Origin: Saccoglossus kowalevskii
Lineage: Eukaryota; Hemichordata; Enteropneusta; Harrimaniidae
Direction: 5' to 3'
Assembly (NCBI RefSeq): GCF_000003605.2
Contig: NW_003157229.1
Location: forward strand, 439,561-463,375
DNA: 23,815 bases
A program made the translations under genes and the position numbers. The notes beneath the pieces were generated by a model, which was not told where the DNA came from, did no database searches, and was given only the letters and a program-made list of their open reading frames with translations. Every line of letters begins with the position of its first letter. Position 1 is the first letter of the stretch. This document shows, one piece after another, positions 11,212 to 22,633 of this stretch.

Positions 11212-13835
11212 ATCTTTGTAAATGAGCCAGTTTGAAGGTGGAACAATTACTAAAGCGATGTTCGTTCATTTGCAAATCAAGTATAATAAAAAAGAAATTG
11301 CATTAGCAATTTACCAGTATGTATGAAAATAAAATGCTAAAACTATTGAAAGGATCAAATTAAGGTGACATGCACATGTTTAATGTAACTTAAAACGATT
11401 TCTTTTGTTAGTTTTAGTTTTATTAGTTAGCAATAGTCTTTTATACTTTGCAATTTCTTTAATGGTGAGCTTTTGTAAGCTTAACTTGAAAGTAATATAA
11501 TGATATAAAGAATAAGGACTGCAATTGTTTAATTAGTAGTACATGCACTTAAAAATTACAGAAATGCGACCATGCATAGTGGAAATAATAGTTTAATGAA
11601 TCAGTATACATGAATTCAATGCAGTATTTTCCCAAGATACAAACAGTGTGGTGGTAACAACACAGTGTGGTTTTCTTACCTCCACACTGGTCTGATACAA
11701 CCATAGTGATTATCATTTCTCATTATTGTTTGCAGGCGATTGTTAGTGTTGTAATGAGTCAACCATCGACATCATCACAGCCATGTCAATTTCTGGGGAT
11801 AACATTGTCATGTTTTGGTTTTATGTACCGTACTTACAAAAAGGCGCATAAAAATATATCAGTAGTATAACCATTTTGAGGCAATTATACATAAGAAATA
11901 AATGGGTAACCATATAATAGTTGGAAGTGTAGATAATATATGCTCGCATGAATTGCTATAACTATGAGTGAGTGAATACCCCAATAAGAGCAAAAAGCAA
12001 GGAAAGACTTTCTTTGCTATTTTAGCTTCCTGGAAAATTACATCATTAGTGCATTTAAACACAATTACTTTTCCGCCAACATTTTGCCCCATTTTATTGT
12101 GTTTTTCTGTGATTTTATTGGCAATTTTTGGCCGAATGGACATAAATCTTTATTGACTACATGATTTGATCCAAATTTTGGAAATAAACATGACACAAAT
12201 GATGTGGGTTTTATTTTGTAAATGAGTGATGACAAAAGTTGGCTTTGATAGTTAAATTATTAATGAAATGAGTTATTACTATGGTGTTTAATCTTAAAGC
12301 CAAATGGTATTTCATCAACCAATGGTACAAGATTACTCTGATTTAATTGTAGATAAAAAAAAACATCAAAGAAAAATCATGTTTGGAATTAAATGGATAT
12401 TACAGTAGAGATGTATGAAAAATGAGCTTAGTAAATTTCCAAGAATGACAAAAATAGATAATATTTCGAACATGATTACTTTTCAAAGATTTGACAGAGT
12501 GCGAAAGAGAGATTTTAAAGTTTTTTTTGAAACTCTAGAAGGTATTAGACCTGCAGTCAATATAATATCTAGGTCACACATAATACCCAACTAAGTATGA
12601 AGCCTTAAAGTACAGTTGGCAGCATGTGTTTATCCCATAGTCAATGAGAATTATTGAACTAAAAACATTTGTTATACCCACTTTACTTACCAAAATCGAA
12701 AATTTTAGCTTTTTAATCCGATAACATAATATAACCTGCAAGTGCATGGAGTACACATAAATCGAAAAATGTATAGTTCTTCAACTATTAGAAACAGAAG
12801 AAAATATTGAATTTGTCAGGCATTTACGAACACATACACATGCTAAGTTTAGGCACTAATCAGCTGAAATAGAAACATATCATACAAACTTAAATGAAGG
12901 AAAATCATAGTTTATGTTGCTTACAACATTAACATGTGTTTAGTTTCCCATTATAATGTTTGCCACACATGTTTTTGTATAATTGCACTTGTAAGTTTCT
13001 TTTGTGGATATTGATTTTGATATGACTTTTTTATACTTTCATTTTTAACAGCAATTTTTAAATAGCTAATGAATTCTGTAATGTATTTGTTTTGTCTGTT
13101 TCTCTCAATATCAGAACTTCAAATTACATGTTTTATGCACACATTTAGTACAGCTGAATAAAAACATTAAAAATTCTGTGAACTCAATATAGAAGATTGT
13201 TCTTCGAACAATTCTTGATGTAAAGTTGGAGAAAAATACACAAATCTTCATAAGACTTGTAAATTATATTACTTTGTGACAACATATATTAATATATATA
13301 TATAAGAAATATTTATATACAATCTAATAATTTAATTAAGGCAGTGTTGGATTAGCTTAAAGTGGGGATACTGGGATCAGAATGCCAAAGATACTATGTA
13401 CATACATGATGGAACTGAATGTACACATTACACGACCCCTGGAGGTCACACATCCTGGTATTTTGGTGTTTAAATCATCTATTTGGATTATTTTCTTGAA
13501 TTAACAATATAATCTTAATATAGACAGATTAAATTAAAAAGTTTAAGATATTTTTTTATGAACCCCCAAAACTATTGTACTTGTCTATTTGCTATAAAAA
13601 TATACTAGTTCATCTGGAAATAAATAATGAAGACAAACGCAATATAGTAACTAAACTCGTGTTACTAAGTACCAGGATGTATAACCTTTGACCTAGTAAT
13701 TCATTTGTAAGACACACATGTGATTTTTGTACCCCGTAATAGAGTGTTCATATTGTAAATTATCACCTGACTAATGCTCAGTATAAAAGCTGTGTTATTG
13801 CCACTGTTAAGTATTCCATGTTATCTCTTCAATCC
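11212..13835. other. AT-rich DNA containing the CCDC125 3' UTR at its right end
   Basis: The CCDC125 transcript runs leftward from 13835. I see no AATAAA on the - strand within several hundred bases of the stop; the nearest variant is ATTAAA, read from TTTAAT near 13331. No other gene is visible. An AT dinucleotide run lies near 13285-13305. Confidence 0.5.
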
Positions 13836-13943
13836 CTATATGCCTTCTTCTGTTGTTAGCCGTTCTTCAAGATCCTGAGTTCTCCTCGCTAACATTCTTG
13901 CCACCATTTTTTGATGTGCCAATGCTTCACACTTATCATTTAA
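13836..13943 (-). CDS. CCDC125: CCDC125 terminal coding exon (C-terminus and stop)
   Basis: Read on the - strand, a TTTTTTATCTTAATTGCAG-type acceptor (AG at 13945-13944) is followed by 35 codons and a TAG stop at 13838-13836. The exon starts in phase 0 with LNDKCEALAHQKMVARMLA. This closely matches the LLNDKEEALAHQ-xVSxMLARxLED block near the C-terminus of vertebrate CCDC125, as I recall it. The residues that follow (RRTQDLEERLTTEEG) are charged and heptad-like, consistent with a coiled coil. The protein ends soon after this block, whereas the human protein carries a longer tail, so the invertebrate C-terminus looks shorter. The preceding exon ends in phase 0 with AEL, recreating the family's L-L-N-D-K junction. 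Family role: a cytoplasmic coiled-coil protein, reported in vertebrates to affect cell motility. No catalytic activity is expected. Confidence 0.9.
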   Translation of the reverse strand, partial: LNDKCEALAHQKMVARMLARRTQDLEERLTTEEGI

Positions 13944-15204
13944 CTGCAATTAAGATTTTTTATTTTTATTTATGGAGAAATTTGTATATTGTATTAAATA
14001 TGGTATTTATATACTTCATTATCAAAAATAGCCAAACAAAATATTTTTTTATTTTTCTAGTTAGACCTTTATAAATGTTATAATTTATAAATTTGTTATT
14101 CAAAATATCTTTTATTTGAACTTTAAGGAGATTATATAAAAATACTATTTTCCCGAGAAATGAGTTAAGTGTTTTGTTTAGCTTATATTTCTAAACCTGC
14201 TTGATATAAAGTGTTAGTAACAAAACTGTCAAGTTACTATCAGGAAATATTTTATGTTTTCCATGGATCTTTAAAGTGCACTCTAGAGTGTAATTGGTGC
14301 AGCAAAGCCATGAAATTATAGATTGGGGACAGGTGTCAACACTCTAAATAACTAGTTCAAACACTAGTGAAAACAACTATTAAATAGCATTACATAGTCT
14401 TTTCTGAAAACAAACAGTAAGAGAATAAGTCTATACATGAATAGTGAAAGAATGTCAGAGATATGGCTCCAATTACTCCATTCACTAAAACAAAATGGCC
14501 ACCAGTCAGCCATTTTGAGTAAGGCTTGACAAGAAAATTACATGCATTGGGGTCCCATAAAGTTCAATGTACATACAAATCCCATCATGTTTACTGTTTG
14601 TATCAAGTTTAAACAAAATCTGTACACGACCAAGATCTAGTTCCGGTATGGCAGAAATGCTTGATTATGATAAATTTTACCTTTTGGCCATCTTGAATGG
14701 GATTGCGATGGATCTCAAGACGCATAACATATGTATAAAGTTTGAAATTAATCAGGCCAGGCATTTACAAGATACTGCAGGAGATGCACGCACAAAGGTC
14801 AAAAAGTCCCATTTCTCTCAAAAAAGAGAATTTACACCAAATACAATTGGATGCCTCTTGAGAATAAAGTTGTTAATTTATCATCAGACCAAGATCAAAA
14901 TCCAGTTGATCAAAAAATAATATTGCTACATGTACAACATATTTTGAAAAAATTTCAACTTTGAATACTAGTAGTTCTTTATTCTATTGAGGGACACAAA
15001 TGAATCAAGGTATTACATTCATACTTTTGTATGTGGAAGGATACAACTGTATTGACAGGGGTAAAACATTAGCAATGAATAATGAAATTGAATACAATGG
15101 AAGCACCCCATAGCGTATCTGTCTGCAATGGTAAGGCACTTGCTGTGATTATGTGTAATGTGTATTTGCCTGTAATAACACTACATGGCTAAATAATTAC
15201 TTAC
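13944..15204 (-). other. CCDC125: CCDC125 intron (last), carrying a repeat copy
   Basis: The intron is bounded by GTAAGT (15204 downward) and TTGCAG (to 13944). It contains copy A of the palindromic-core repeat family at about 14440-14815. A perfect 12-bp palindrome CACTCTAGAGTG lies at 14279-14290. The 117-codon open frame at 14567-14920 (+) falls mostly inside the repeat and is not considered a gene. Confidence 0.8.
14440..14815 (+). repeat. Palindromic-core repeat family, copy A
   Basis: It shares ordered blocks with 17133-17757 and 20542-21312: ATGTCAGAGATATGGCTC, a 'CATTCA(C/T)TAAAA' block, AAAATGGCCACCAGTCAGCC followed by ATTTTGA, then ATGCATTGGGGTCCC, GCAGAAATGCTTGATTATGA and a final AAAGGTCAA...AGTCCCATTT. 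The core is an imperfect inverted repeat AAAATGGC/GCCATTTT. Confidence 0.8.
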
Positions 15205-15362
15205 CAACTCTGCCAATGTTATCACTATATCACCTGTATCTTCATCACATGGAATTATAAATGGTACAGTACATTTTTGCATATTTACACCATTCTCTGG
15301 ATCATTAGGCATGCCATTACTATGGTCAAGATGTTGACCATTGGCCTCGACTTCTTTGACCC
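15205..15362 (-). CDS. CCDC125: CCDC125 internal exon (variable acidic linker)
   Basis: A 158-bp exon on the - strand. The acceptor is GATTTTAG (AG at 15364-15363) and the donor is GAGTTG|GTAAGT (GT at 15204-15203). It enters in phase 1, completing a Gly codon with the previous exon, and leaves in phase 0, so it joins both neighbours without a frame break. It encodes about 52 residues rich in Asn, Asp and Glu (VKEVEANGQHLDHSNG..., then CTVPFIIPCDEDTGD, IVITLAEL). I see no named domain. It occupies the position of the low-complexity linker between the central helical block and the LNDKxEALAHQ block of CCDC125. Its own homology is therefore weak, and assignment rests on phase, strand, position and the conserved junction downstream. 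An extra phase-1 exon inside the 6.1-kb upstream intron cannot be excluded. Confidence 0.82.
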
Positions 15363-15541
15363 CTAAAATCAAATAAATTTATAAGTTATTGATATAAGCA
15401 TGCCACAGGCAGCTGGTGTACACATGATCATAACTTAAATGGGATCAATTTACCAATATTTATTATATTGAAGCAGCCATCTAGAAACAAAACTAAATAA
15501 AAAGACAAAAGTTGGAGTTTTCAGATTTCAACAAATCGGGA

Positions 15542-15629
15542 AAAAAATCCCAAACTTTCACAGCCATTTCTTTTGAGCAACAGCTTAATGTTGCTCAAAA
15601 GAAACGGCTGTGAAAGTTTGGGATTTTTT
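15542..15629 (-). repeat. Long near-perfect hairpin (41-bp arms, 6-base loop)
   Basis: Arms 15542-15582 and 15589-15629 are inverted copies with a single difference (15566 against 15605). The loop is GCTTAA. On the - strand, the sense strand of CCDC125, the odd pair is a U.G wobble, so the RNA hairpin would be fully paired. A further 8-bp match (CAACAAAT near 15529 with ATTTGTTG near 15641) extends the stem after an internal loop. It sits about 180 bases before the acceptor of the 15362 exon. Confidence 0.93.
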
Positions 15630-16324
15630 GAATTTGGTTGAATTTGTTGTTTTTGTGTGGAAGAATCCCTTGTATATGAACACCTAATTACACACAAAAC
15701 ATAGAACACTTTCTGGTATTTATTGATCTGAGAGAACATTCAGACAAATACTGGTCAATATGTGGACATAACATATAATGTAATTGTAAAGTTGTAACAA
15801 GTTTGAGAAAAATCTGTTCATGGAACTGACAGAGAAGCAATATCAATATATTATCTATATTAAATAAGTGAGGTGATCTATAAAAGCACTTAAGTTACAA
15901 CCCCCCCCCACCCCACTGATTTACAACATATTTACTAGGTAGTCTTTATATAATTTGCATATTAGCTACCAGGTGTAAACACTTATATGTGGTTGATTAT
16001 TTCACCACATTGATTTACAGAATATTTAGTCCCTGTTTAATTTCTATATTTCCAGCATTTATCATTGATCAAACTCAATAGCAGTAAAATCAATGTACCT
16101 TACAAAGATTCCCATTATACAATGTAAATTATTTCACAGCCATTAATATTTATTGTAATGAAATAGTCTCATTAGCAGTATGCCCTCTAATGAAACTCAA
16201 CTGATGCACACAGATTTGTTGTGGCACAATTAGTTGTGGTACCGGTAATTTACATATTGAAAACATCTTGCATAGAGTTATGGAATTTGTAAAATGAAAC
16301 AATTTTTAAACAAATTACTGTAAA

Positions 16325-16500
16325 CTCTGTATTAGAAACCGTGGCTTTTTTTAGAATGATACAATGCAATAGAGGGGAAACAGCTTCTATTAGAGCATCT
16401 ACACATATGCGAAATGATGAATTTTTGGTTCTCAATTATTCAAAAAGAATGGGTGTGACTTCTATTAGGGATGCAGCTTCTAATACAGATTTTACGGTAA
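16325..16500 (+). repeat. Short internal-duplication repeat (CTTCTATTAG motif)
   Basis: The motif CTTCTATTAG(A/G)G(C/A)... recurs (CAGCTTCTATTAGAGCATCT; GACTTCTATTAGGGATGCAG; then GCTTCTAATACAG). The 104-codon open frame across it (16341-16655) has no recognisable domain and is read as repeat-derived. Confidence 0.4.
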
Positions 16501-17132
16501 GTGTAAATACGAAAGAAATCAGGGGCCACTATGTTTTTGTTTGTGCCTCAAGTGATCTAGACAGTCAAATACAATTTCATTTTTTTTTTTTGAAGACCAA
16601 GCTTCCCAGCAGTCACAAAACTGGTTCAACTTTATCGTGGGGAATTCCATTTTGACTCAGTATTCCTACAAAATCAGTCTTATTAGTGAGCACACTGCTC
16701 ATCAGATGTACATGTACTATATAAGTGCCAATTCATGTTTCTTAATAATTTATTTTCAATTTACTTCAGCAAGGAACAAATTACAAATCTCATATTGAGT
16801 GATCGTTGCTACCTAATCTCATTTACAGACTCTTAAAATAAAACATAGCGTAATAAAACCTTGTTCATTAAAAATATAGAATAAATAACAAATTTTGTCT
16901 AAAAACTAATGACGTACGATCTTTCCTTTGCATGGCAAAAGCGAGTATAAAAGTCCTGACACAATGGAACACTATATCAACAAATTTTGCATGGGAAATA
17001 CTGGCCAAAATTTAGGTGTGACCAACCCTGGCCAAAAATGAAACAAGAACAAATAGTACTATATGTACTATTTTATTATTTTATGTTCCTATAGAATAAT
17101 AAAAATAAGAATTGTATAAAGTTCTTAAATAA

Positions 17133-17757
17133 ACAAGCCATGCATGGCACAGTCCCTGTTAGTTATCAAATTTAAGATATATAGTTTTGTTTATAGTGCT
17201 ATAGTTGGAACATAAACATGTCAGAAGTATGGATCCAGAAGCTGATGCTTGATGATGATGTTTTTTTTAACATTAAAATGATTGACATCTTCTATCTGAT
17301 CATCAAACAAGTACTTGTCCATATTGAGAAATATCGCTCTTGAACAGCATTAATTGAAGGAAAATGGCCACCGGTCGGCCATTTTGAATACAACTATATA
17401 TCTATAACATTATGTATAACGAATATATATAATTTGAACATAATCAGTCAAAACATGTCAGAGATATGGCTCGAGCAGCGCATTCATTAAAGCAAAATGG
17501 CCACCAGACAGCCACTTTAAATCCGATCTGAAAAATAAAATGACGTGCATCAAGGTCCCAAAATGTCTAACGTATATTCCAAGTTTGAACAAAATCCATC
17601 AATAAATGCTTGATTTTGATGATTTTTTAGCACAAAAATGGCCACCATTCGACCATCATTAATCAGAGTGTGAAACAAATTGATGTGCATATGTATAATA
17701 TCACAAAGGTCAATCCATAAGTCGCCATTTTTGGATTGAGCCAGTATGGGGACTAAA
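17133..17757 (+). repeat. Palindromic-core repeat family, copy B
   Basis: It is collinear with copy C (20542-21312) from CAAGCCATGCA, CAAATTTAAGA, TAGTTGGAACATAAACATGT, through AACATTAAAATG.TTGACATC and GTACTTGTC.ATATTG, to a final AAGTC.CCATTTTTGGA. It contains three core units; the best is AAAATGGCC-accggtc-GGCCATTTT at 17361-17385, with 9-bp perfect arms. Confidence 0.88.
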
Positions 17758-18876
17758 AATAATAGTACAGCAACATATCTAGTAAGCAAATGTGCTCTAG
17801 AGATGTGCTCTATTAATTTCAATTTTCCTCATAGAATAATATAATATGAATTATATAAAAGTTTCTAAAAAATAATACATGTGGCTTCAGCAAATTTTTA
17901 TCTTTGAAAATTTAACAAAATGTAATTAAACATTGACAGCTAAGAAAATCTGATTAGACGTGTGAGACATGTCGCCACACATCAAGAATATACATCAAAT
18001 ATTTATATATCACACATATAATAAGGAGATGATTGGGGTTTAATACTTTATTACAATCCTACAGTGTTTTCACCGTCAGATGTGTTTTTCCCACAAAATT
18101 CCAGTTCCAGTTATTGCAAATTGTCAGTATTGATTTTATTATTACAGAGAAAATACAAAATATTTAAAAATAAAAGTAGTTTGATTGAGCTGTGGGTTTG
18201 AGGTCCTTTACATACCCAGACATTGACAACAATGATGATAGATATATCAAACTAAAATTTGCTATGTAATGTTTAAATACTTGGTTAATGTTTAAGTTAT
18301 GTTTGAAATTGTGCTGTAATTTGAAGATTGTGTTCATTTGGTTTATAAAAAAAATACATATTAAAATTTACGGTAATTAAAAATTTAAGATTATCCTTTC
18401 AAACAAAAAGCTTGGCAACTAATATGTGTCTGCTATTTGAAATGAAAAACAATGTGATTCACATCAGTGTTATAAATTCCCACAAATACCAACATCTTAA
18501 AAGTTAGTGATCCTGATGTTAAGTTGTTAGACCAAGTTGCCAGTGTTGTTAAAATCAGATAGAAAACAGGGTGCCTGGGCGACCGGTAAATTCAAACACT
18601 GATCCTCATTATTGAATTTTTTAATACTACTTACAGAAAATAAATTGATTGTACATCTGTGGTTTGTTGTCTGATTTATACAAGAGCAGCTCTACCATAA
18701 GTTCAATTTAAATCTGATTCAATTCTTTTGAGATATGAGAAATTGATTAATAATTAGATAATCAATATGCATGGTTTTTATTATATTGTGATGCTTAATT
18801 TATAAAGAAATAGGTAGAATACAGAAAAAAAAATTATGCGAATTATTATGGATGTACCGGTATATCAACCAAAAAC

Positions 18877-19106
18877 TACTGTAAAATGAGTCTTTTTCAC
18901 GAGCATGTCTTTTTTGCGAATTTAGCGAGAGAACTGATTCGCTAATTCAACATCTCGCTAATGACTTTATTATAAATTCAAAAAGGCCACTAAACAAAGA
19001 AATCAACAAAGACAAGAGAGATTCGCTAAATCAACATTTCGCTATTACGTCATTTTACTACAATTCGCGAAAATTGTATGCCGCTTTTTCAACATGTTTT
19101 ACAGTA
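18877..19106. mobile_element. Mariner-type MITE with CTGTAAAA inverted ends and TA flanks
   Basis: The element starts TA-CTGTAAAA (18877-18886) and ends TTTTACAG-TA (19097-19106). These are perfect 8-bp terminal inverted repeats flanked by TA, the target duplication of Tc1/mariner transposons. It is about 230 bp and non-coding. Inside are two similar segments rich in ATTCGCTAA(T/A)TCAACAT(C/T)TCGCTA (about 18945-18965 and 19020-19045), suggesting an internal duplication. It depends on a transposase encoded elsewhere. Confidence 0.8.
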
Positions 19107-19148
19107 TTTAGGTAATCACATTGTCTTAGAGTATTTATGTAGCAAAAT

Positions 19149-19720
19149 TCATTCAAATATGATAAGTACTTGAGATATTGATGGGAATGCTGAAAACTGA
19201 TTAATTATTATGCAAATGAGGTAAATAATATCACAGATTTTAACTTAAAACAATTATGATCTGCTCAATGTCTCAGACCATCCATGTACCAAGTTTCATT
19301 GAAATCAGATGATCAGTACTTGAGATATCATTGAAAAAGTCAAAAAATTATGAATTGTAAACAGAATTTAAGCCATAATTGAGCAGGTCTGTCCTAGAGC
19401 ATCCATGTACCAAGTACTTTGAGATATTTGCTGAAAAGCTGAAAATTGACTAATAATGCAAATTAGGTATTAATTAATATGCACAGATATGAACCTACAA
19501 CTTATCAGGTTTGTCCTATGATAACTATGTACCAAGCTTCATTGAAATGTGATGATTAGATATCAGCTATGTTTTACCAGCCAAAAATTGACTAATCATT
19601 ATGCAAATTAGGTAATTTTTACCCAAAACTAATCAGGTCTGAGCATTGACCCATTGTACCAAGCTTCATTGAAATCTGACCAGTGGTTCTTTAGATAATG
19701 GTGAAACAGACATACATAAC
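19149..19720 (+). repeat. Degenerate tandem array of ~125-bp units
   Basis: Four to five diverged units run head to tail. Landmarks recur in order: ATGTACCAAG(C/T)TTCATTGAAAT, a GATGATCAGTACTTGAGATAT block, GCTGAAAATTGACTAAT, TATGCAAATTAGGTAAT and CAGGTCTGTCCTA. Units begin near 19149 (partial), 19282, 19403, 19525 and 19650 (partial). One unit lacks the TTCATTGAAAT part and others carry indels, so the array is old. Confidence 0.88.
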
Positions 19721-20350
19721 ATATACAGAAGGGGTAATAGCAAATACAGATGTGAACACACTATTTCAGACTTTACTTTCACTCCACTTGCTTATCACTC
19801 GTCCAAATCAAGACCAAGAAAAAGCTAATTATCACTGTCCTAATCCATAGCTCCCCTAATAGCTCACATTGTATTACTCATGAATGCCATTTTAGGCTCG
19901 CTGGTCATTTACAAACAGCATAACCTACTATTTGCTATTGCATGGTACAACTAACATACACCGAGTACATACATTGCAGCAACAGAATAATAATAACTGA
20001 CCTAATAAAATGAAAACAAACACACCTAAATAACTCACATCATGCAACTATTCTAGAACAGAATTTAGAACATCATTAGCATATCATGTCTGCCAAGCTG
20101 ACACAGAGTTGTCAATTCAGATGGACAGGAGCAAAACAGAATTTATTAATTTTATTAAATTTGTCAAAATAATCTACTGGCTGACACACATTTGGACTAA
20201 ACCATTTTAACACAGGAGGTTTACAACAACACATGCTATAACTGATCCCCAACAACAACAATCACTGATTGTGATTTTAAAGAAATCAAATTTCTTACTA
20301 AATCCAATTTGTATGTGACGTATTGCTGTTTTTTGTTTTTATCCTTATTA

Positions 20351-20458
<108 letters not shown>

Positions 20459-20541
20459 CCTTGAAAATGATATAGTCCTGTTGGTATTTGGCTGAGGACA
20501 GAATTATGTCTTGTCTTGTCTTTCTAATAACTTGGTGGCAA

Positions 20542-21312
20542 CAAGCCATGCACAACACAGACCCCATTAGTTTTCAAATTTAAGAAATATTTTGTTTATA
20601 GTAATATAGTTGGAACATAAACATGTCACAGATATGAATCCTAATATGAATGATATAAAGCTGATTATGATGATTTTTTAACATTAAAATGGTTGACATC
20701 AAGTCATCTTGTATCTGATCAAAGAAGTACTTGTCAATATTGGGAGATATTGCTCTGAAACAGCATTCATTAAAACGAAATGGCTGACAGTCAGCCATTT
20801 TGAATCTGTAAACGAACAAAATCAGGTTCTAGAATGTCAGAAATGCTTGATTTTTGAAATGATGTTTCAGCACAAAAATGGCAACCAATATATTTGTATA
20901 TCTATGATATGATGTATAATGAAAATATAAAATTTGAACATAATCAGTGAAATCATGTCAGAGATATGGCTCTAGAACCGCATTCATTAAAAAAAATATG
21001 GCCACCAGTCAGCCATTTTGAATCCGATCTAAAAAACAAAATGATGTGCATCAGGGATCCATAATGTCTAAAGTACGTTTTAACGAAAATCCATCCATAA
21101 ACAACTGAGATTTGGTTCCAGAATGACAGAAATGCTTGGTTTTGATGATTTTTTTAGCAGATTGTGAAACAAATTGATATGTATATGTATAATATTATGT
21201 ATGATTTATGTGTGAAGTTTGAATAAAATCAGACTAGGCATGTTTAAGATATAGGTCACACACACTCACAGAGATCAATCTATAAGTCCCCATTTTTGGA
21301 CAGATACTAAAG
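20542..21312 (+). repeat. Palindromic-core repeat family, copy C
   Basis: It is a direct repeat of copy B about 3.4 kb away, with the same block order but longer in the middle. It contains core units AAATGGCTGA-cag-TCAGCCATTT (20778-20800, 10-bp perfect arms and a 3-base loop) and ATGGCCACCAGTCAGCCATT (about 20998-21017), plus a truncated one near 20875. Open frames on both strands here are repeat shadows. Confidence 0.88.
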
Positions 21313-21452
21313 AAATTGGTCATATGAGAATAAAAAAATAAACCTGCCTGTCTACCTGTCTAACTCAAGATTTGTATATAAGAAATTTGTTTAATGTAGC
21401 CTAATAAGTGAAAATAATAGCAATGACACAAAAAAACTTAAACTTCACTTAC

Positions 21453-21648
21453 CACCATTGCCATTTGAGAGAGGTTTCCCAATCCAATTTAATCCTTTTT
21501 TCCTACTTTTATTTTTGTGTTCTTTCTGCAGCCATTGTGCAAGCTTTGTAGTTAGGGTTTTGTTCCTTCCCAGCTGTTCTTCAAATGCCATTCTGTAGGC
21601 ATCTGCTATCACTTGAGTGTCTTCCCATGATTTCTTAACCCTGTGAAT
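21453..21648 (-). CDS. CCDC125: CCDC125 internal exon (conserved helical block, ADAYRMAFEEQL)
   Basis: A 196-bp exon on the - strand with acceptor TTTTGTCTGCAG (AG at 21650-21649) and donor CAATGGTG|GTAAGTG (GT at 21452-21451). It starts in phase 0 and ends with one base of a split Gly codon. The 65 codons begin IHRVKKSWEDTQVIADAYRM and continue AFEEQLGRNKTL, followed by a Lys-rich stretch (KEHKNKSRKKG) and an aromatic LNWIGKP. The first part aligns without gaps to the vertebrate CCDC125 block containing KSKEEAYVMADAFRIAFEQQL, as remembered. The spacing from the upstream Cys-rich exon is also preserved residue for residue. The helix is predicted to be a coiled coil from its heptad-like hydrophobics. 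The basic segment could be a phosphorylation or binding site, but nothing in the sequence decides this. Confidence 0.92.
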
Positions 21649-22633
21649 CTGCAGACAAAAAAAAGTAATATTGTTACCTTCAAGAAAATAAATTATTTTT
21701 TACAATTATATTGATCAAGAAATGAAGCTAATAGAAAATAGATCAATTTGGTCTAAAATTATGATAATATGTAAATTAAAGATGTGCGAACTTAAAGCCA
21801 CAATATTTTGGAAGGAAATAAAATGGGTGCTCAAACATTCAGTCGTTGCACTCTGAGTTTCATGTTTATTGGTATTTTTGAATTATGTATTTGGTAGTAT
21901 GAATATTCATAGATTCATATTCATTTCCAAATTATGATTATTTATTTAGATTATGTCAATATTCTCATGTCATACATAGATTATTGCAATCTCTGTTTTA
22001 AATAATCTGTAAGTCAATTTAACTCCTTCATTTTGATCTTTTTGACAAACATCTATGAGTCCATTGTTTCCTTCAGATGCAGCATGTGATGGAGATAGAT
22101 TCCTGTCACTGAACCCGAACGTTTGCATAGTGTGAAATGTTTTGCCCTGAATCCGTCCCTGAACTGAAACATTTGTATGTGTTACTAGTATGCGAAACTT
22201 CAGTGCCATTTCGAGCTGCTATCTCTCATTACCAGTAAATTATTATTACAAGTAGGGAAAAGATGTATAATGAAGGCATGATTTATGAAGGCAACATTAC
22301 ATTGTCATAAGAAATAGATTGATGCTTCTTTTGAAGGAATTGTAAGGAAGAACAAATAAGTACACTAAATAAAAAGTATGCCCTCTAGCATGACATTTGT
22401 TGTTGTCAACTTTGGTTTCAGCTAGCGTTTTTAATTTTTATTTTTAAGATGTTCAATATATAGCTCTTACCAGAAACATGAATATTTGTCTAATGAGAAT
22501 GCCACTGTTATACAGTAAACCATAAATTTTGTGTATACGTGATGAAGATGTACCGGTTGCCGTATTCTTGTTTGTTATGCTGCCCCCAACGGTATTGTGC
22601 GAAACTTAACGCGGACCAAGTTACAAAGTTTAC
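21649..22633 (-). other. CCDC125: CCDC125 intron (985 bp)
   Basis: The intron lies between donor GTAAAC (22633 downward) and acceptor TTTGTCTGCAG (to 21649). A 79-codon open frame on the - strand (21970-22209) includes SPSHAASEGNNGLIDV, faintly reminiscent of an ankyrin unit. It lacks further repeats and splice borders, and is probably chance. Confidence 0.75.

Noticed and set aside
13190-13220. Small hairpin ATTGTTC-ttc-GAACAAT
   Set aside because: Seven-bp arms in AT-rich DNA are expected by chance, and there is no supporting context.
14567-14920. 117-codon + strand open frame
   Set aside because: It lies largely inside copy A of the palindromic-core repeat and has no domain.
16341-16655. 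104-codon + strand open frame
   Set aside because: It contains internally duplicated nucleotide motifs and no recognisable protein features. It lies within an intron on the opposite strand.
21970-22209. Ankyrin-like SPSHAASEGNNGLID in a - strand frame inside a CCDC125 intron
   Set aside because: A single weak resemblance, with no second repeat, no TPLHxAA core and no splice sites.
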